Source of the DNA: Thelonectria olida
Taxonomy: Eukaryota > Ascomycota > Sordariomycetes > Hypocreales > Nectriaceae
DNA length: 64,000 bases
Direction: 5' to 3'
Assembly: GCA_020736575.1 (NCBI GenBank)
Contig: JAGPYM010000011.1
Span: 682,001-746,000 of the forward strand
The translations under genes and the position numbers were made by a program. Below, piece after piece: positions 38,431 to 49,503 of the stretch; position 1 is the stretch's first letter, and every line of letters starts with the position of its first letter. A model generated the notes under the pieces. It had not been told where the DNA came from. It saw nothing but the letters and a program-made list of their open reading frames with translations, and did not search any database.

Positions 38431-40497
38431 CTACTCAATCTGCACCCTCGTCGTCTCTGCAAAGTGATCAAACCGATGGAAGAACGAATCCGCTTCAGTT
38501 GTCTGCTGCTGGGGTCCTTTTCTGACATGCGCCCTCAAGAGCCCAATTCTTCGATAGCATCCCTTGTCCGTCTGCGCTTGCAAGACCAAGTATATAGCAA
38601 ACTGCTGTCTCCCTTGACCCGACGTCTGCATCATCTTAAGCAGCCGAATTGCTGTGCTCTTCGAGTTTCTCCAGAAACTTTGACAGTCTGGGTGGAAGAA
38701 CCAGCCGGTGCGGAAAGTCTCTTGGTTCTCGTTGTTGCCAATGATGAGAAGATGATCCATCGTGGGAGGAGGTCCGTCATGGGCTTCGTCTATCAAATTG
38801 CCAGCGACTGACTTGCCTTCCATGACAATAACACCACGAGTTAGAGCCCCGATGAGAGAGGGCGGATCTGGCTGGCAATCGATCTTGACCACCTGCGCAC
38901 TTGTTGTGACGTTGGAATCGGTGAGATCCCTCTGGCACCAAAGGGTCGCAAAGTCGCCTGTGACCGATCCCCAGGACCACGACGGCACGTTTTTGAGCTC
39001 GTCCGGACGCTCTCCGTTATCGTTAATAACCCAACAGAGGTCCGCGATGAGAGAGTCCTCCCACAAACCAGCTAGAAACCGACCCTGGTATCCCTTTGCC
39101 AGGAGCGTCGCCACGCCGGCCGTCGCTGCCAATCGATCCGAGACGTACGTAAAGTCGAGGTTCATGATGGCTTCAACATTCTCATACCACAGCTGGCGCC
39201 TCTTGCGGACATCGCTCGTCTCAAACCCGTACTTTGCCGCGCTGAGGACCTGGTTCGTCGCATGGTCGGACCGCGGCTCTTCGGGAATCATTTGACACTG
39301 ACAGCGCGTGGTAGAATGGCATTCCCACACCACTTCTCGCTTGCCAAAGTGCAGAAACCGGCGCGAGAGAATGTGTTCTTGGTAAACCCATCCTCGCTTT
39401 GTGAGAGGAAACTGGTCAAACTCGTCTTCCTCCACGTCGAAAGGGTGGTCAATCGCCGTCCGCGCGACGACGTGATATGGCCGACCTTTTGCATCTTGAC
39501 CACAGAGTTCCAAAGCTTCGTCTGTATCCTGCTTTTTGGGAAACAGCCCAACTGTGCCATCTTTGGCAGCTGACGCCGCGATCGTAAGATCAGCGTTGGA
39601 GTAGTACGAAGCCATCTTGACAGCCTCCTTCTCCCAGTCGGCTTTGGAATCCTGGATGATGCACAGCGAGTCTATCCAGATGAACTCGACGCCGATTCGA
39701 CAGGTGAACTCGACAGCATCTTGAAAGGTAGTAGAAAGGGACTTCCACGGGATTTCCTTTTGGTGCTGCGCAAAGTTCTTTTCGTTTGTGACGATGATTT
39801 GGTGTTTTCCCCAACAATGGCTCAGACAGACGTAGGGCGCCTGCTGCGCTATTGACGTTTCGTGTAACCGAATTTTGCAGTTTCCCGGCTTTGGCCCGGG
39901 AAGAATCTGGACGACTCTTTTGGGCAATGTGCGTTGCGTCAAAGTCTTGCATTCTTTATGACTCGATTCGCATTGTACCATCCACGCCTTGGCTTGCGCT
40001 GCCAACACATCTAGGTCGGGAGAAGGAATGATCCCTGGCGTAAACATCGGCCACGGGCATGGCTTCCCTACTTTATATTAGCCAGCTTCACAGCAGGTGA
40101 AAGACACACATGTCAAACCTGGCACTGAAAAAATGTGAAGGAGGCGTCTCTTCCACCCATCCCTGATCTTCTCGAGGGGATCCTCCTCGGTATCAGGAAA
40201 CTCCCTGGGTGAAATCGATAGACCAAAAGTTCCCAAGCCATTCGAATATGTCCCACCTTCAAAAAGAAAAAAGAACGCGCGATAGTACGGGGCGGCGTCC
40301 CAAACCTCAGGGTAGCAGTGCTCTATCGCTTGGCAGAGAATCTTGCACGTGGTGCAAGTCTCGGCTGAGTGGGAGACCTCTTGCAGGCCTGGCGAGTAAC
40401 CGCCCATATTTGTGGATTCCTTCTTTATTCTATCATGGTCCATATCAAGACATGCTGTGCATTGGGGTGAGGTTGATGGTTCTGGGTTGGGCGTCAT
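38431..40497 (-). CDS. HET-domain protein (heterokaryon incompatibility family)
   Basis: Two exons, 40119-40497 and 38431-40067, joined across a 51-nt intron, give 671 residues. The junction restores IFSVPG-KPCPWP, a typical lead-in for this family. The HET domain spans about residues 203-350. Its three hallmarks are visible: YVCLSHCWG; WIDSLCIIQDSKADWEKEA with the following SYYSNADLTIAASAA (given as separate parts); and RGWVYQEHILSRRFLHF. The N-terminal region has paired cysteines (CTACLDMDH and CTTCKILC), common in HET proteins. HET domains act as death effectors in nonself recognition. The start is uncertain: an in-frame ATG at 40662 would add 55 Pro/Ser/Arg-rich residues. No partner NLR or allorecognition gene lies adjacent. 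Confidence 0.85.
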
Positions 40498-40913
40498 GTT
40501 TGGGCTTGTTGACAATGGCGATAATGTGGCCTGGGAGGGAGAATCGGGCTGACTCGATCTGCACTTCAGGGCCCTGGAGCTTATCGATCTTATTGGACGC
40601 CGTCTTGGTTTCGAGATGGGGGCAGGAGTAACTGGAAATGCAGCCCAACATGGAGCTCTCATGCAAAGCCTAGGATATCAGTTATGCGTGATTTATCACT
40701 GGGTGCTCACAGCTGACCAGGGTCAGTCAGTTCAGTGTCACTACTACTCTCACTGCAAGTGATACTGATCAAGATTATACGAATACAGGTCTTTGAAAGC
40801 GCCGTAAATGTGATGAACTTCAGCCTTAATAAGAGACAATGATAGTATTGTTCATCATTCAATTGAGCATCGCCAAACGTACATGTAAAACCACCACTCA
40901 ACCCGACCCATCC
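40498..40913. other. intergenic region upstream of the HET-domain gene
   Basis: About 420 nt. It holds the HET promoter, or up to 55 codons of N-terminal coding sequence if the upstream ATG is used, and the 3' flank of the small gene to the right. Two overlapping minus-strand frames are open here (40498-40662 and 40445-40666), which is why the HET start is uncertain. Confidence 0.4.
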
Positions 40914-41240
40914 CTACTCTTTAACAGCATCCTCCCTCCCCGGCGGAAACTTCAATCCTCTATTCCTATCGTTCGGCTCCGCGCCCGGCCCCCAGCCGCC
41001 ATAGCCTTCCGCCGCGGCCATCCCTCCAAGCCCCGACGTCTCGCCGGCGTTTATCTTGCCCGCAAGCTGGTTCTTGCCGACGCCGGGCGTCTTGTCGGCC
41101 CAGTCCTTGAGCTCGTCGCGCGTCTTGCCCGTGGCCTTGAGGATGTCCTCGTCGCTGAGGGGCTTGCTGCGTTTCTTGTCGCGCATGCGTTCGAGCAAGT
41201 TCTTTTGGGGACGGTCCTCTGAGGAGGTTTGGTTGCCCAT
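40914..41240 (-). CDS. small conserved-looking protein with predicted N-myristoylation signal
   Basis: Single exon of 108 residues, hydrophilic and Gly/Lys/Glu-rich. The N-terminus MGNQTSSE fits the N-myristoylation consensus (Gly2, small residue at position 6), so membrane tethering is predicted. The middle contains a short helical motif, LSDEDILKATGKTRDELKDW, followed by a Gly-rich tail. Codon use resembles that of real genes and the frame is clean from ATG to stop. I do not recognise a characterised family. The opposite-strand frames across the same stretch look like shadows. Confidence 0.6.
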   Translation of the reverse strand: MGNQTSSEDRPQKNLLERMRDKKRSKPLSDEDILKATGKTRDELKDWADKTPGVGKNQLAGKINAGETSGLGGMAAAEGYGGWGPGAEPNDRNRGLKFPPGREDAVKE

Positions 41241-42051
41241 TGTGAAGCTTGTAGACGGCTACGTTTCGGTTGTGTGAAAGAGAGAGTTGTACGTGTGACA
41301 TATATCGATTGGGTAGGCTATCGCCAAGTATGGCTCAACCCCCCGCGGATCTTCTTCTATTTATCTTCCAGGTGCTCGAAACATTTCATTCCGAAATCTG
41401 CAAGGCGCAATCAGGCCCCGGACGCTTCTACCCCGCGACGTCGGGGGCAGTGCAACCATCACAAGCATCAACACCTCTCTCCAGTGATCCAATGGCTGCA
41501 TCCTCTCGGATATGCTGCCGATCATCATAACCTATCGTTGGTCGAAGCCTTACAAGGCATACGACCAAGAAAACGCCTGATGCAACGCCATTGGAAAAAC
41601 ATTGGCCGGCTCGTATAGTAAACGGGCGACGAGAATGGGCTCCAGATGCGGGCCAACCTCGGCCGCTAGAGAAGGTGGCTGCTCAGCTCTCGTTGAAGTC
41701 GGGCGGGAAGAAGAGGTCATGTGAATGGTTATCAGATGTACTAATGTTCGAGAGGCGAGGTTGGATGCAGGTGGAAAGACGACAGAGATGAGATGCAATG
41801 TCGTGGCATGATGCTTCAATTAATAAGTAATGTGAACCATAGCATGTTTAACAACTGATTGCTCTCATTCACTATAGGCGATTGCATATCGATATATCAA
41901 GTGTCAGGTCGTCCATCGGTCAACATGCGATCCACGAGCTAACTGCCTCTTTTATATAACAACATAACTACTCTCTCTAGGTGCGCCGAACCAAGTCTTT
42001 CGAATTCCATCCCTCTATATCACCAGGAAAAGACATGTATCAATCCATCTC
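41241..42051. other. intergenic region
   Basis: 811 nt holding the promoter of the small myristoylated-protein gene (leftward) and the 3' flank of the PLP enzyme. Short frames only. Nothing else seen. Confidence 0.45.
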
Positions 42052-43481
42052 TCACTTGAGATACTCCTTCTTCGCAACCCTCGCGCAAATCTCCTTCAAC
42101 ATGCCACTCGCCCACTCATAATCCTCCACCTCCAGATACACCTGCGCACTAAACCTTACCCAGAACCTCCCTCCGTGCACAAACACCGACAAGAACGTCT
42201 TATAGTCATCAATCATGGTCCGCAAGATCCACTGGAACGCCGTGTTCTCATCCTCCGTCGCCACAACCGCGTCCTCCTCTTTCGCCTTGGCCCCCTTCGC
42301 GCCCGTCCATATCGGCAGCGCCACGTTGGCCATGCCGCAGTTGCGCAGCGTCCCTGTGCTGTTCTCCATGTACTCGGTCCCCAGCGCCTGCGCGACGACC
42401 GCGCTGCCCTTCTTATTCAGGCCCCACAGGTACGCGAGCACCGCGTCCTCACCTCCGAGAACTTCCTCGCGCCACTTGACGGCGTCCTTGACACACAGGT
42501 ACGGCGAGTTGTCCAGCGTGCCGACAAACTCAAAGTTCCTGATGAACGGCGTCTTCGCGCTCGGCGGCAGCGGCGTGGTGCGCGACAGCGTCTTGGGCAC
42601 GTAGCCGTGGCTCGTCGCCAGCGTCGTCGGCAGCAAGTGCTGGTTCCGCTTGGGCGTGTAGAAGACGGCACAACCTCGTGGGACGTGCAGCCACTTGTGG
42701 CAGTTGGACACGAAAAAGTCGGGGTCTGCGGCCGTGAGGTCGAGCTTGACCATGCCGATGCCCTGCGCGCCGTCGACGACGCTGATGATGTCGAGTTCCT
42801 TGCAGGCCTGTACCATGGCTTCCCAGGGGAAGACGACACCGGGGCGCGAGGAGACGACGTCGAACATGGCGACGCGGGCGCGCTTGCCCTCGGCTTCTAC
42901 GGCCTTGACGGTGTCGCGGAATTTCTTCAAGATATCCTCGTCGTCGATGGGATACGTAATCTCAATCTCTCGGCTTGTGACGTTCCCGTAGTAGTCAACA
43001 AGGTAGTCGGCAACCTTCCCACAGGCCTCGTAGACGGTCGAGAACGTAATGATGACGTCCTTGCCATCCGGGTTCCAGGTCAAGTTGCGAAACACCGTGT
43101 TGACGCCGACCGTCGCATTGCCGACAAAGACGACGGTGTCTTCGGGGGCATGGACAATCTTGGCCACAGCGGCTCGCGACTCGTCGAGGAGTTTGGGGTA
43201 GTCGTAGCGGATGAAGACATCGGGGCAGGCTTCGCACTGGTCTTGATATGCGCGGAACTTGGCCTGGATGAAGTTGGGGAAGCTTCCGAAGGAGCCTGGA
43301 AGCATTGTCAGTGGTCAATTGATGAGATCGGGCGCGTTCAGCTTCACTCACCGTGGTTGAGATTCCTCCACTCAGGATTGAAGGGAAACTCCTTCTTCAT
43401 GGCTTTCCCAAAGACCGAAGAAGAGGCCTCTGGCTTCCCACGAAGGGGAAGTTCTTGCGAAGAGCCTTGACCAATGCCCAT
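42052..43481 (-). CDS. class V aminotransferase-fold PLP enzyme (isopenicillin N epimerase / Egt2-like)
   Basis: Two exons, 43352-43481 and 42052-43295 (56-nt intron), give 457 residues. The intron interrupts the conserved LNHGSFGSFP start of the domain, which is restored by splicing. The PLP site is intact: VDGAQGIG with D218 and Q221, and the Schiff-base lysine K244 in SNCHKWLHVPRG. The fungal family includes proteins labelled isopenicillin N epimerase-like, cysteine desulfurase-like enzymes, and Egt2, the hercynylcysteine sulfoxide lyase of ergothioneine synthesis. The sequence, including FIRYDYPKLLDESR, fits the Egt2-type group well, but I cannot separate paralogues by eye. The protein has no targeting peptide and is probably cytosolic. 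The neighbours (sirtuin, small myristoylated protein) give no pathway clue. Confidence 0.85.
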
Positions 43482-44117
43482 CGTATGTCCTTCTCAGAGT
43501 AATTATGATACAAAGAATGAGAAAGTCAAAAATGAAGAAGAAGGAAAATCTCTTCTCGCCGTCGCCGGGGCATTAACCGCTTCATATAGACATCTCCGTC
43601 ATGCTTCTGTCACCTGTGAGTCAATTCACTTGAGTTAGTGCCTTGATAAACAATAGGTTCTACCCCACCTCAAAGTCAACGGCGCCCTTGTCAATGGAGC
43701 CGAGGCCGTAGTTAGCCGCCTTGCACCGACGATAAGAATCATTATTAATTCCCATGAGGTGCATGCATGAAGATGCGACGTCGGAGCGAGAATGTGACAC
43801 GATCTGGTGATGTGCTCTGTGCGAGGCTCGACCGTTGGGTGCGCAGAGTCAATGTATGGGCGTTACATGTTGAAGGCGTCATGTCATGAGTCAAATGCTT
43901 TGCTAGCGGGAGGTTAACCATAGGTAAGGTAAGCTAAGTACCAAATATCCATATGCAGGAGACCATGAGCGCCATGTGTCTAAAACCCTTGAAACGCCTC
44001 GTCAAATATAAGTCGTAGCTTTCGAGCTGTCCTCTCCCATACTCCGATGCGCCGCCATCTTGCGCCGGTCTCTCTTCCTAGTTCTGATGTATGATGCTAT
44101 GCCATGTGCAACTAGAA
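43482..44117. other. intergenic region upstream of the PLP enzyme
   Basis: 636 nt with the promoter of the PLP-enzyme gene and the 3' flank of the sirtuin gene, both transcribed leftward. No gene supported. Confidence 0.45.
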
Positions 44118-46987
44118 TCATCCCTTACATGACCATCTCGTGCCCCATCTTCTCAAATCCGAGTCGAATCCAACGGATGGATTTGTAGCTTGGTGAACCA
44201 TCGGTGTGCCCTTTCTCATACCGGTCAACGCTAGGATTGCGTCCGTCTCCTCAGGCCTGCTTTCCCGCTTTATCACAATCGTCGTGTCTCCCCTGCGGAC
44301 TTGCCCCCAGCTGGGGGGATGACTCAAGTGCCTGACCAATGGATCATCGAGATAGAACGGGTTCCATGTGCGGGGACCGCTTTCAGACCGCATGTTGACC
44401 GAAATGGAAGCCAACGGCGGCCCGGGTGGAGGGCTCGGCGGCTCGAGAGCTATTGGTTTGCCGTACCGTGACATTGATGTACTGGGAGGTTGAGGCTTCA
44501 GCGGTGGTAGCCGTAGTCCCGCTTCCATCTTAATCTCGTCTGCAACTGTCCGACGCCTTCCTACTGCTGGCATCGTCACTTCGTCGCCATCAATCTTCTT
44601 TCGCTTCCTACGTCGGGGATTCGATTTGACGGCGTCGATAATGGAACTTGTTTGGACAGCGGGGGGCTGGGGTTTCTCTGGGGTGGTAGGTTGTTCTGTG
44701 ATAGCCGGAGCCACCGTCGGCTTTGTGGCGTCAGTCTTTTGACGCGAGCGACCATGATTTGGATTGAGCGTCGAAGATGGCTTCTTAGGCCTTTCGAGAG
44801 CGCCAGGAGCTGACTTGCGAGGCCGCTTAGGCCTGGACTTGATGGGCTTCTTCTCCGAGTTTGTTGAGGTGTCAGTCGTGGTATCTGGTGCTGGCACAGA
44901 TATTGAAGCTCGCCGGTCTGGCGGTTTGTGCCCTGTTATCCGGTGAAGTTCGGTCAAAATCTTGAACGTCCAATATGCGCCTGTAACCTTTGTGTCCCGA
45001 AGAGCAACAGGATAAGCGGCGGGTGGTTTCTCTGTCTTTTCCCCATCTCCTGTCGACTCCCGCTTCTTCTTCGGCTTCGGCGGCTCAGGTTCTTGCCACA
45101 GCTTGGGTATCTTGTCTTGCAAGTCTGCGACCCAGGCGTCGCAATCCCACTCGATCCAATAGTCGATGACATCTCCCCACGAGCTCTCGGGCGGCTTCGT
45201 AAAGTTGACAAACACAACTTTGCCTCCTTTAGTGTGGACCGCCTTAGCAAACTCGCGAACCATGACTTTGAGCCCATGTACCCGCAAGCTGGTACCTAGG
45301 ATGAGGAGCAGGTCGGGGCTGAGGGCGAGGTCGTGTGTCACAATCGGGCTGATGAGGTGCGAGTTAGGGTGTTCCTCACCATAGAGCACGATATCGGGCC
45401 TCAGTTTGCCAACGCCGAGGGCTCGCTTTCCCTTTTCTTCTCTGGCGGTGGTAGCGCCGACACAGTGAGGGCACTCGGGCTGTTGTCCAGACATCGTCTC
45501 AAGTTCTTTTCCTTCGTCCCATGAACAGACGCGCCCACAAAGGAAACATCTGAGGAGCTCTAATGATCCGTGGAGGAAAACACACTCAACGCCTGACCGT
45601 GGCAGTTCCCGCCGAGGATTCTTTGCTGGTGGTTTGTGCGCATCCAACGAGGACTCCTCCGTCTCCGGGACTGGAGGGGTTTCAGTTCCTTCTGGCTGAC
45701 TTGACTGAGACTGCTGGCTAGGCTCAGAATCCGAGCTTTGCTGAGACTTTTCTGCCGCACTCTGGTCGGCGCTGGAAGCCTCCTCAACCATCTTGTTAAG
45801 CTGATTTGTGTTGGCGGTCGACCGGCGCGAAAACCGACCACGGCTGCCAGGACCATCTTGGAGCGATGTTGAGAGACCAACCTTTTCTTCAATCTGATCA
45901 ATGTTTTGTGTATAACAGCGGACTAGTTTACCTCGATCTCTCAGATGACTGATGAAACGATGTGAACTAGTAGGCTCGATATCCTTCACTTTCTGACGCA
46001 ATGTGGTGGCGAATGTGTAAAAGACGGATGTTCTCAAGGGATCGGACCAGATTGCAGCATCGAATAGGTCCTTTCCTTTCATGTTCGGTAGGGTGGTTTT
46101 GCCAGGATTGGATGATTGAGAGAAGCTGATGGGATTTGCGGGAGGTGAATCGTCTATCTCGGAAGGCGAAGTGCTACGACGACTGGAGCTATCTTCGGAC
46201 GTTGAAATTTGGTCGAAGGGGTCGAAGAGAACGCAGGGCGGGCTTGAAAGGGGAGAGGAACTGGGAGGTACTGCGATCTCTGCGAGATGACTGTGGCGAT
46301 GTTTCCGAATGCCGGAAGGCGGCACTATGAGGTCTTCGGGGGGCGGTGAAGACAGAGGAGATGTCATGGGTTGTGCGTGTGCTTTAGAACGTCGAGTCGA
46401 CCTCCTGGGAGTGATGGTAGGTAGGGTGTCGGCATTTTCGCGCTTAGTGCTTGGTAGTTGGATATCTTCATCCTCGACTTGTACAGATGCAACGCCGTTC
46501 AAGTGGGCAGATTCCAGCTCAAGCTGAACTTGAATCTGGACTTGGGCATCTTCCGACATGTGTCGAGACTCGGGAGCATCGTCACATGTAAGTCTCGGTC
46601 GTTTGTTCTCCCGGCCATTTTCGGAGTCGCTCGTGGTGTTGCTCTTGTCCTTCTCCTTGTCGCTCGAAGCATCCTGCTCAGCCAGACGCGCCTGACGAGC
46701 AGCGGCGTCGAATTGGGCCTGGATCAATGAGTACAGGCCGTTTTCGGAGCGGAAGTCCTAGGGAAGGGTCAGTTGTTGCGTGTTTAAGCTATGTTGCGCC
46801 AAAGAGAGTTTCGGTTCGGTGGAAGCGGGGAACGGCAAAGGCAGCTGCCAATGCAACATACAGGAATGCCCGAGTTGGTACTGATGCCGGCGCCCGTGAC
46901 GACGACGACCTTGCGCGCCTTGAGCAAGGAATTGGCGATCTGCTGGAGATCCTCGCTCGAGCTTGGCTGAACGTGCGTGGTCGGCAT
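44118..46987 (-). CDS. NAD-dependent histone deacetylase, HST3/HST4-type sirtuin
   Basis: Two exons, 46862-46987 and 44118-46757 (104-nt intron), encode 921 residues. Splicing completes the NAD-binding signature GAGISTNSGIP-DFRS (about 32-46). Downstream are YTQNIDQ (about 325-331), the catalytic histidine in FLHGSLELL (about H436), a zinc ribbon of two Cys pairs (CFLCGRVC and CPHC), and LGTSLRVHG. Two features fit the nuclear HST3/HST4 group: the SHRFISHLRDRGKLVR segment and long disordered inserts. This group deacetylates histone H3 K56 and in filamentous fungi influences development and secondary metabolism. A Ser/Pro-rich insertion of about 200 residues lies between the Rossmann start and the core. 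A basic C-terminal extension of about 350 residues contains RRKRKK-like nuclear signals. The gene is longer than the yeast forms. Confidence 0.9.
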
Positions 46988-48654
46988 CGTGGGGACGGCA
47001 GCGAGGCGACTCGCCGCGTCGCGCGTGCGTGACGTAGAAGCGATGCGTTAAGGAAGTGCCGAGAACGATATCGGATCGAGTCGCGCGACGGCCAGGGATC
47101 GAGAATTTGGATTCTCGGCTTCTAAAAACGTTGACAAGAGAAGAAGGGATTCCACATGGCTGTGCTTGTGTTTGGAGGATCGCGCGTGCAGGTGAGCGAG
47201 GTGAGCGAGATGTGACCACAACGAGCCGACTGTTTTGTGGTTCGACCTTAAAGAGAACGCAGCACACTTCAGCGAGAGGAAGCGCGACGTTGGTAGAGTG
47301 GAGCGGATCCCGGAGTCGATTTCGGCTGATTAGAGCAGCGGTAGAACGATCTTGGACTGGGAAGGCGTCGTCGTGTATTTGTATGTTAGTCCGGATGGTA
47401 TTGCGTCCTGTTGAAATGATGTGCTGAGCTGAAGATGAAGAAGCCAAAGTTCCAAGCTTGAGTTGAGATCAAACAACGGAAGACGCGATAGGCCGGTCGG
47501 TGAACTAGGGTTGCTTTCCTTGTTGTGATGTTCGACCTTGTTTGGCGCGGTTGGCGATGCGCACTGACGGCTTCAGTGTGTCTCGAGTCCCTTATCGCTA
47601 TCGATAAAAATTATAGGGTCCCCCACAACCCACTGTGGCGCTGAAGTTATAGCGCTTGTTACGTCCGGGAAGGAGCGATGGAGGGGGCTGGGGATCCAAG
47701 GGACTGGACCTGCCTCAAACTGGAAATGGAAGCGGCGAACGTGGCGTGCTTGCTGTTTCTTCCCGTGATAAAAAAAAAAAGATGGATCCAATTCCCATAA
47801 AAGTTAAACAAGAGATAAAAGAGATCTTGTATGTGAGGGATGACGTGACTGTAACATAAACGAAACAATACATTAATTTGGTGAGGTGCTGTAAGGAGTG
47901 GGAATCCGGAGAGAAAAGAGACAGAGAAGCTGTGTAATATGTCTCAATCCTTCCTTCCCAACTTCACCTTCACCAAAACACCAAAAGATTCGTCAAAATC
48001 GTACAGGCCCCCCAACCCTGTCACGCATCCCATTCCTTTGCCGTCCCCCATCCAGCTACTCCCTTTCAAAACCGACATGGACAGGCGTCTTCTTCTAACG
48101 CATCGTGAAGCACCGCTTGCACTTGACTTGAATGTAGTTTCTTGCTCAACTACCTCAACAAGGGCTTGCACTGCCGAACCCGTGTTTCATTGAGCACTGC
48201 AATCATAGCGCAATCGCCAGAATGCTCGCGCGCCGAAGCTTTAAAGGTCTTCCGCCCTAATGCACCATGAAGCTCGCTCTACAGCTGAGAAGTCTGGCAC
48301 TGCTCGGTGAGGCGGGCAGTCGCCCTTCATTCATCCCTTGAGTGCCTTGGCATAACTCAACGCCCATTGCCACAGGCCGCAGCTCCCGTACAATTATATT
48401 ATTAGGGGTTCCTAAGGCAGAAATGGAAAACGTACCATGTACCATTGTGTGGACAAACAAGCCCAAGCAATAGGCCCTCGGACCAACCATTCCATGGACT
48501 GGACCACACATCAGTTCCTCGGCGCCCAAGGCTAGGCGCTGAGGCATGCAATTTTCACCCGGTCCTCGTCACCCTCACCTGGGTATGTATTCAGACACTG
48601 GCCCAATCCCCGTGTCCCAGCGTGGCGAAGCCGCCATCACGCAGTAAGAGGCGC
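46988..48654. other. intergenic region right of the sirtuin gene
   Basis: About 1.7 kb. The left part is the sirtuin promoter. Frames of 70-230 codons on both strands lack domains, and the longest merely continues antisense or upstream of the sirtuin. An A-run lies at about 47770-47780. No gene or RNA gene supported. Confidence 0.45.
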
Positions 48655-48661
48655 TATAAAA
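48655..48661 (+). promoter_or_regulatory. TATA-like box upstream of the SesA-type pseudogene
   Basis: TATAAAA lies about 180 nt upstream of the ATG at 48834. A surviving core promoter would fit recent inactivation of the gene. No transcript evidence. Confidence 0.3.
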
Positions 48662-48833
48662 GGCCCTACAACCTGAACCATGCTTTGTTATTCCTGGTTA
48701 TGCTCCCTGTGCTCAGCTCGCCTAGAATCTGCAGCTTCACATCCTTCGATCCTATTGTTTTCGGGTCTTGCCCCTGGAGTTTCTGAGTCCAACCAGGCAA
48801 ACTATGAGAACTTCTACCTCAACCTATGAGAAA

Positions 48834-49503
48834 ATGTCTGGCCTCGAGCTTCTTGGGGCCACGATTGGCTCAATCCAACTCACCGCTTCCACTTTCGACG
48901 TTATCAAGGGATATAACGATGTTCCCAATACCTGCAAGGAACTGACCGAGCGACTTCCAGTTGCCAAAGATACACTTTACTAGTTGAGGCTCAGCTCGAA
49001 AAGAGTAGCGATCAGATCGCTTCCGAGTCAAGGGAGTCCGTTCTCACTCTTCTGGAGGGCTGCCACCAAAAGGCCGAGGAGCTGGAATACACGTTCTCCA
49101 AAGTCAAAAAATGGAAGGGGAAGCCTATCAGGGCCAGATATTACCAGTTTTGAAGTCGACCACAGGTGAGGGGAAGCGAGCTGAGTCGCTCGCGGGATCC
49201 GTATTGAAGGATGTCTTACAATTGGCAACAGACTGTACATTCAAGACAGCGACTGCAGTGCAGATGGAGGATCTGCGGAGGGCAATCGAAGACCTGGCAA
49301 ACTTGGAGCCGGAAAACGAGTCCGATAAACGTGGCGGCAGTCAGACATACAATGGGAAGGGAATCGTGTATGCTCATTATGGTCATGGTCACATCCAAAG
49401 CACTGAGGGCGGCGATATTGTCGGCCGCGACAAGGTTGTTGGTACGGGCATTCGCCCTCAGAAGCGAAAGTGTTTAGACACCGGAGATGACTCAACGGAC
49501 TGA
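48834..49503 (+). pseudogene. frameshifted SesA / NLR-associated N-terminal domain protein
   Basis: Three consecutive frames carry one protein. Frame A (48834-48982) starts MSGLELLGATIGSIQL and includes KGYNDVPNTCKELTERLP. A one-base shift at about 48974-48980 moves reading to frame B, starting LVEAQLEKSSDQI and ending at a TGA near 49152. A second shift at about 49144-49152 moves it to frame C, which runs on to the stop at 49501-49503. Together they resemble the SesA domain, found at the N-terminus of fungal NACHT/NB-ARC receptors and in stand-alone partner proteins. The C-terminal tail of frame C is Gly/His/Asp-rich (YAHYGHGHIQSTEGGDIVGR), in the place where such partners carry amyloid-signalling motifs. 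No introns explain the frame changes. Sequencing error is the alternative. No NLR gene lies within the window. Confidence 0.65.

Noticed and set aside
42175..43470. 431-codon plus-strand frame opposite the class V PLP enzyme
   Set aside because: Arg/Asp/Val-rich antisense shadow. The minus strand has intact PLP motifs.
46758..47447. 229-codon minus-strand frame upstream of and across the sirtuin first exon and intron
   Set aside because: It reads the sirtuin exon out of frame and runs through its intron and promoter. The sirtuin frame carries the GAGIS motif.
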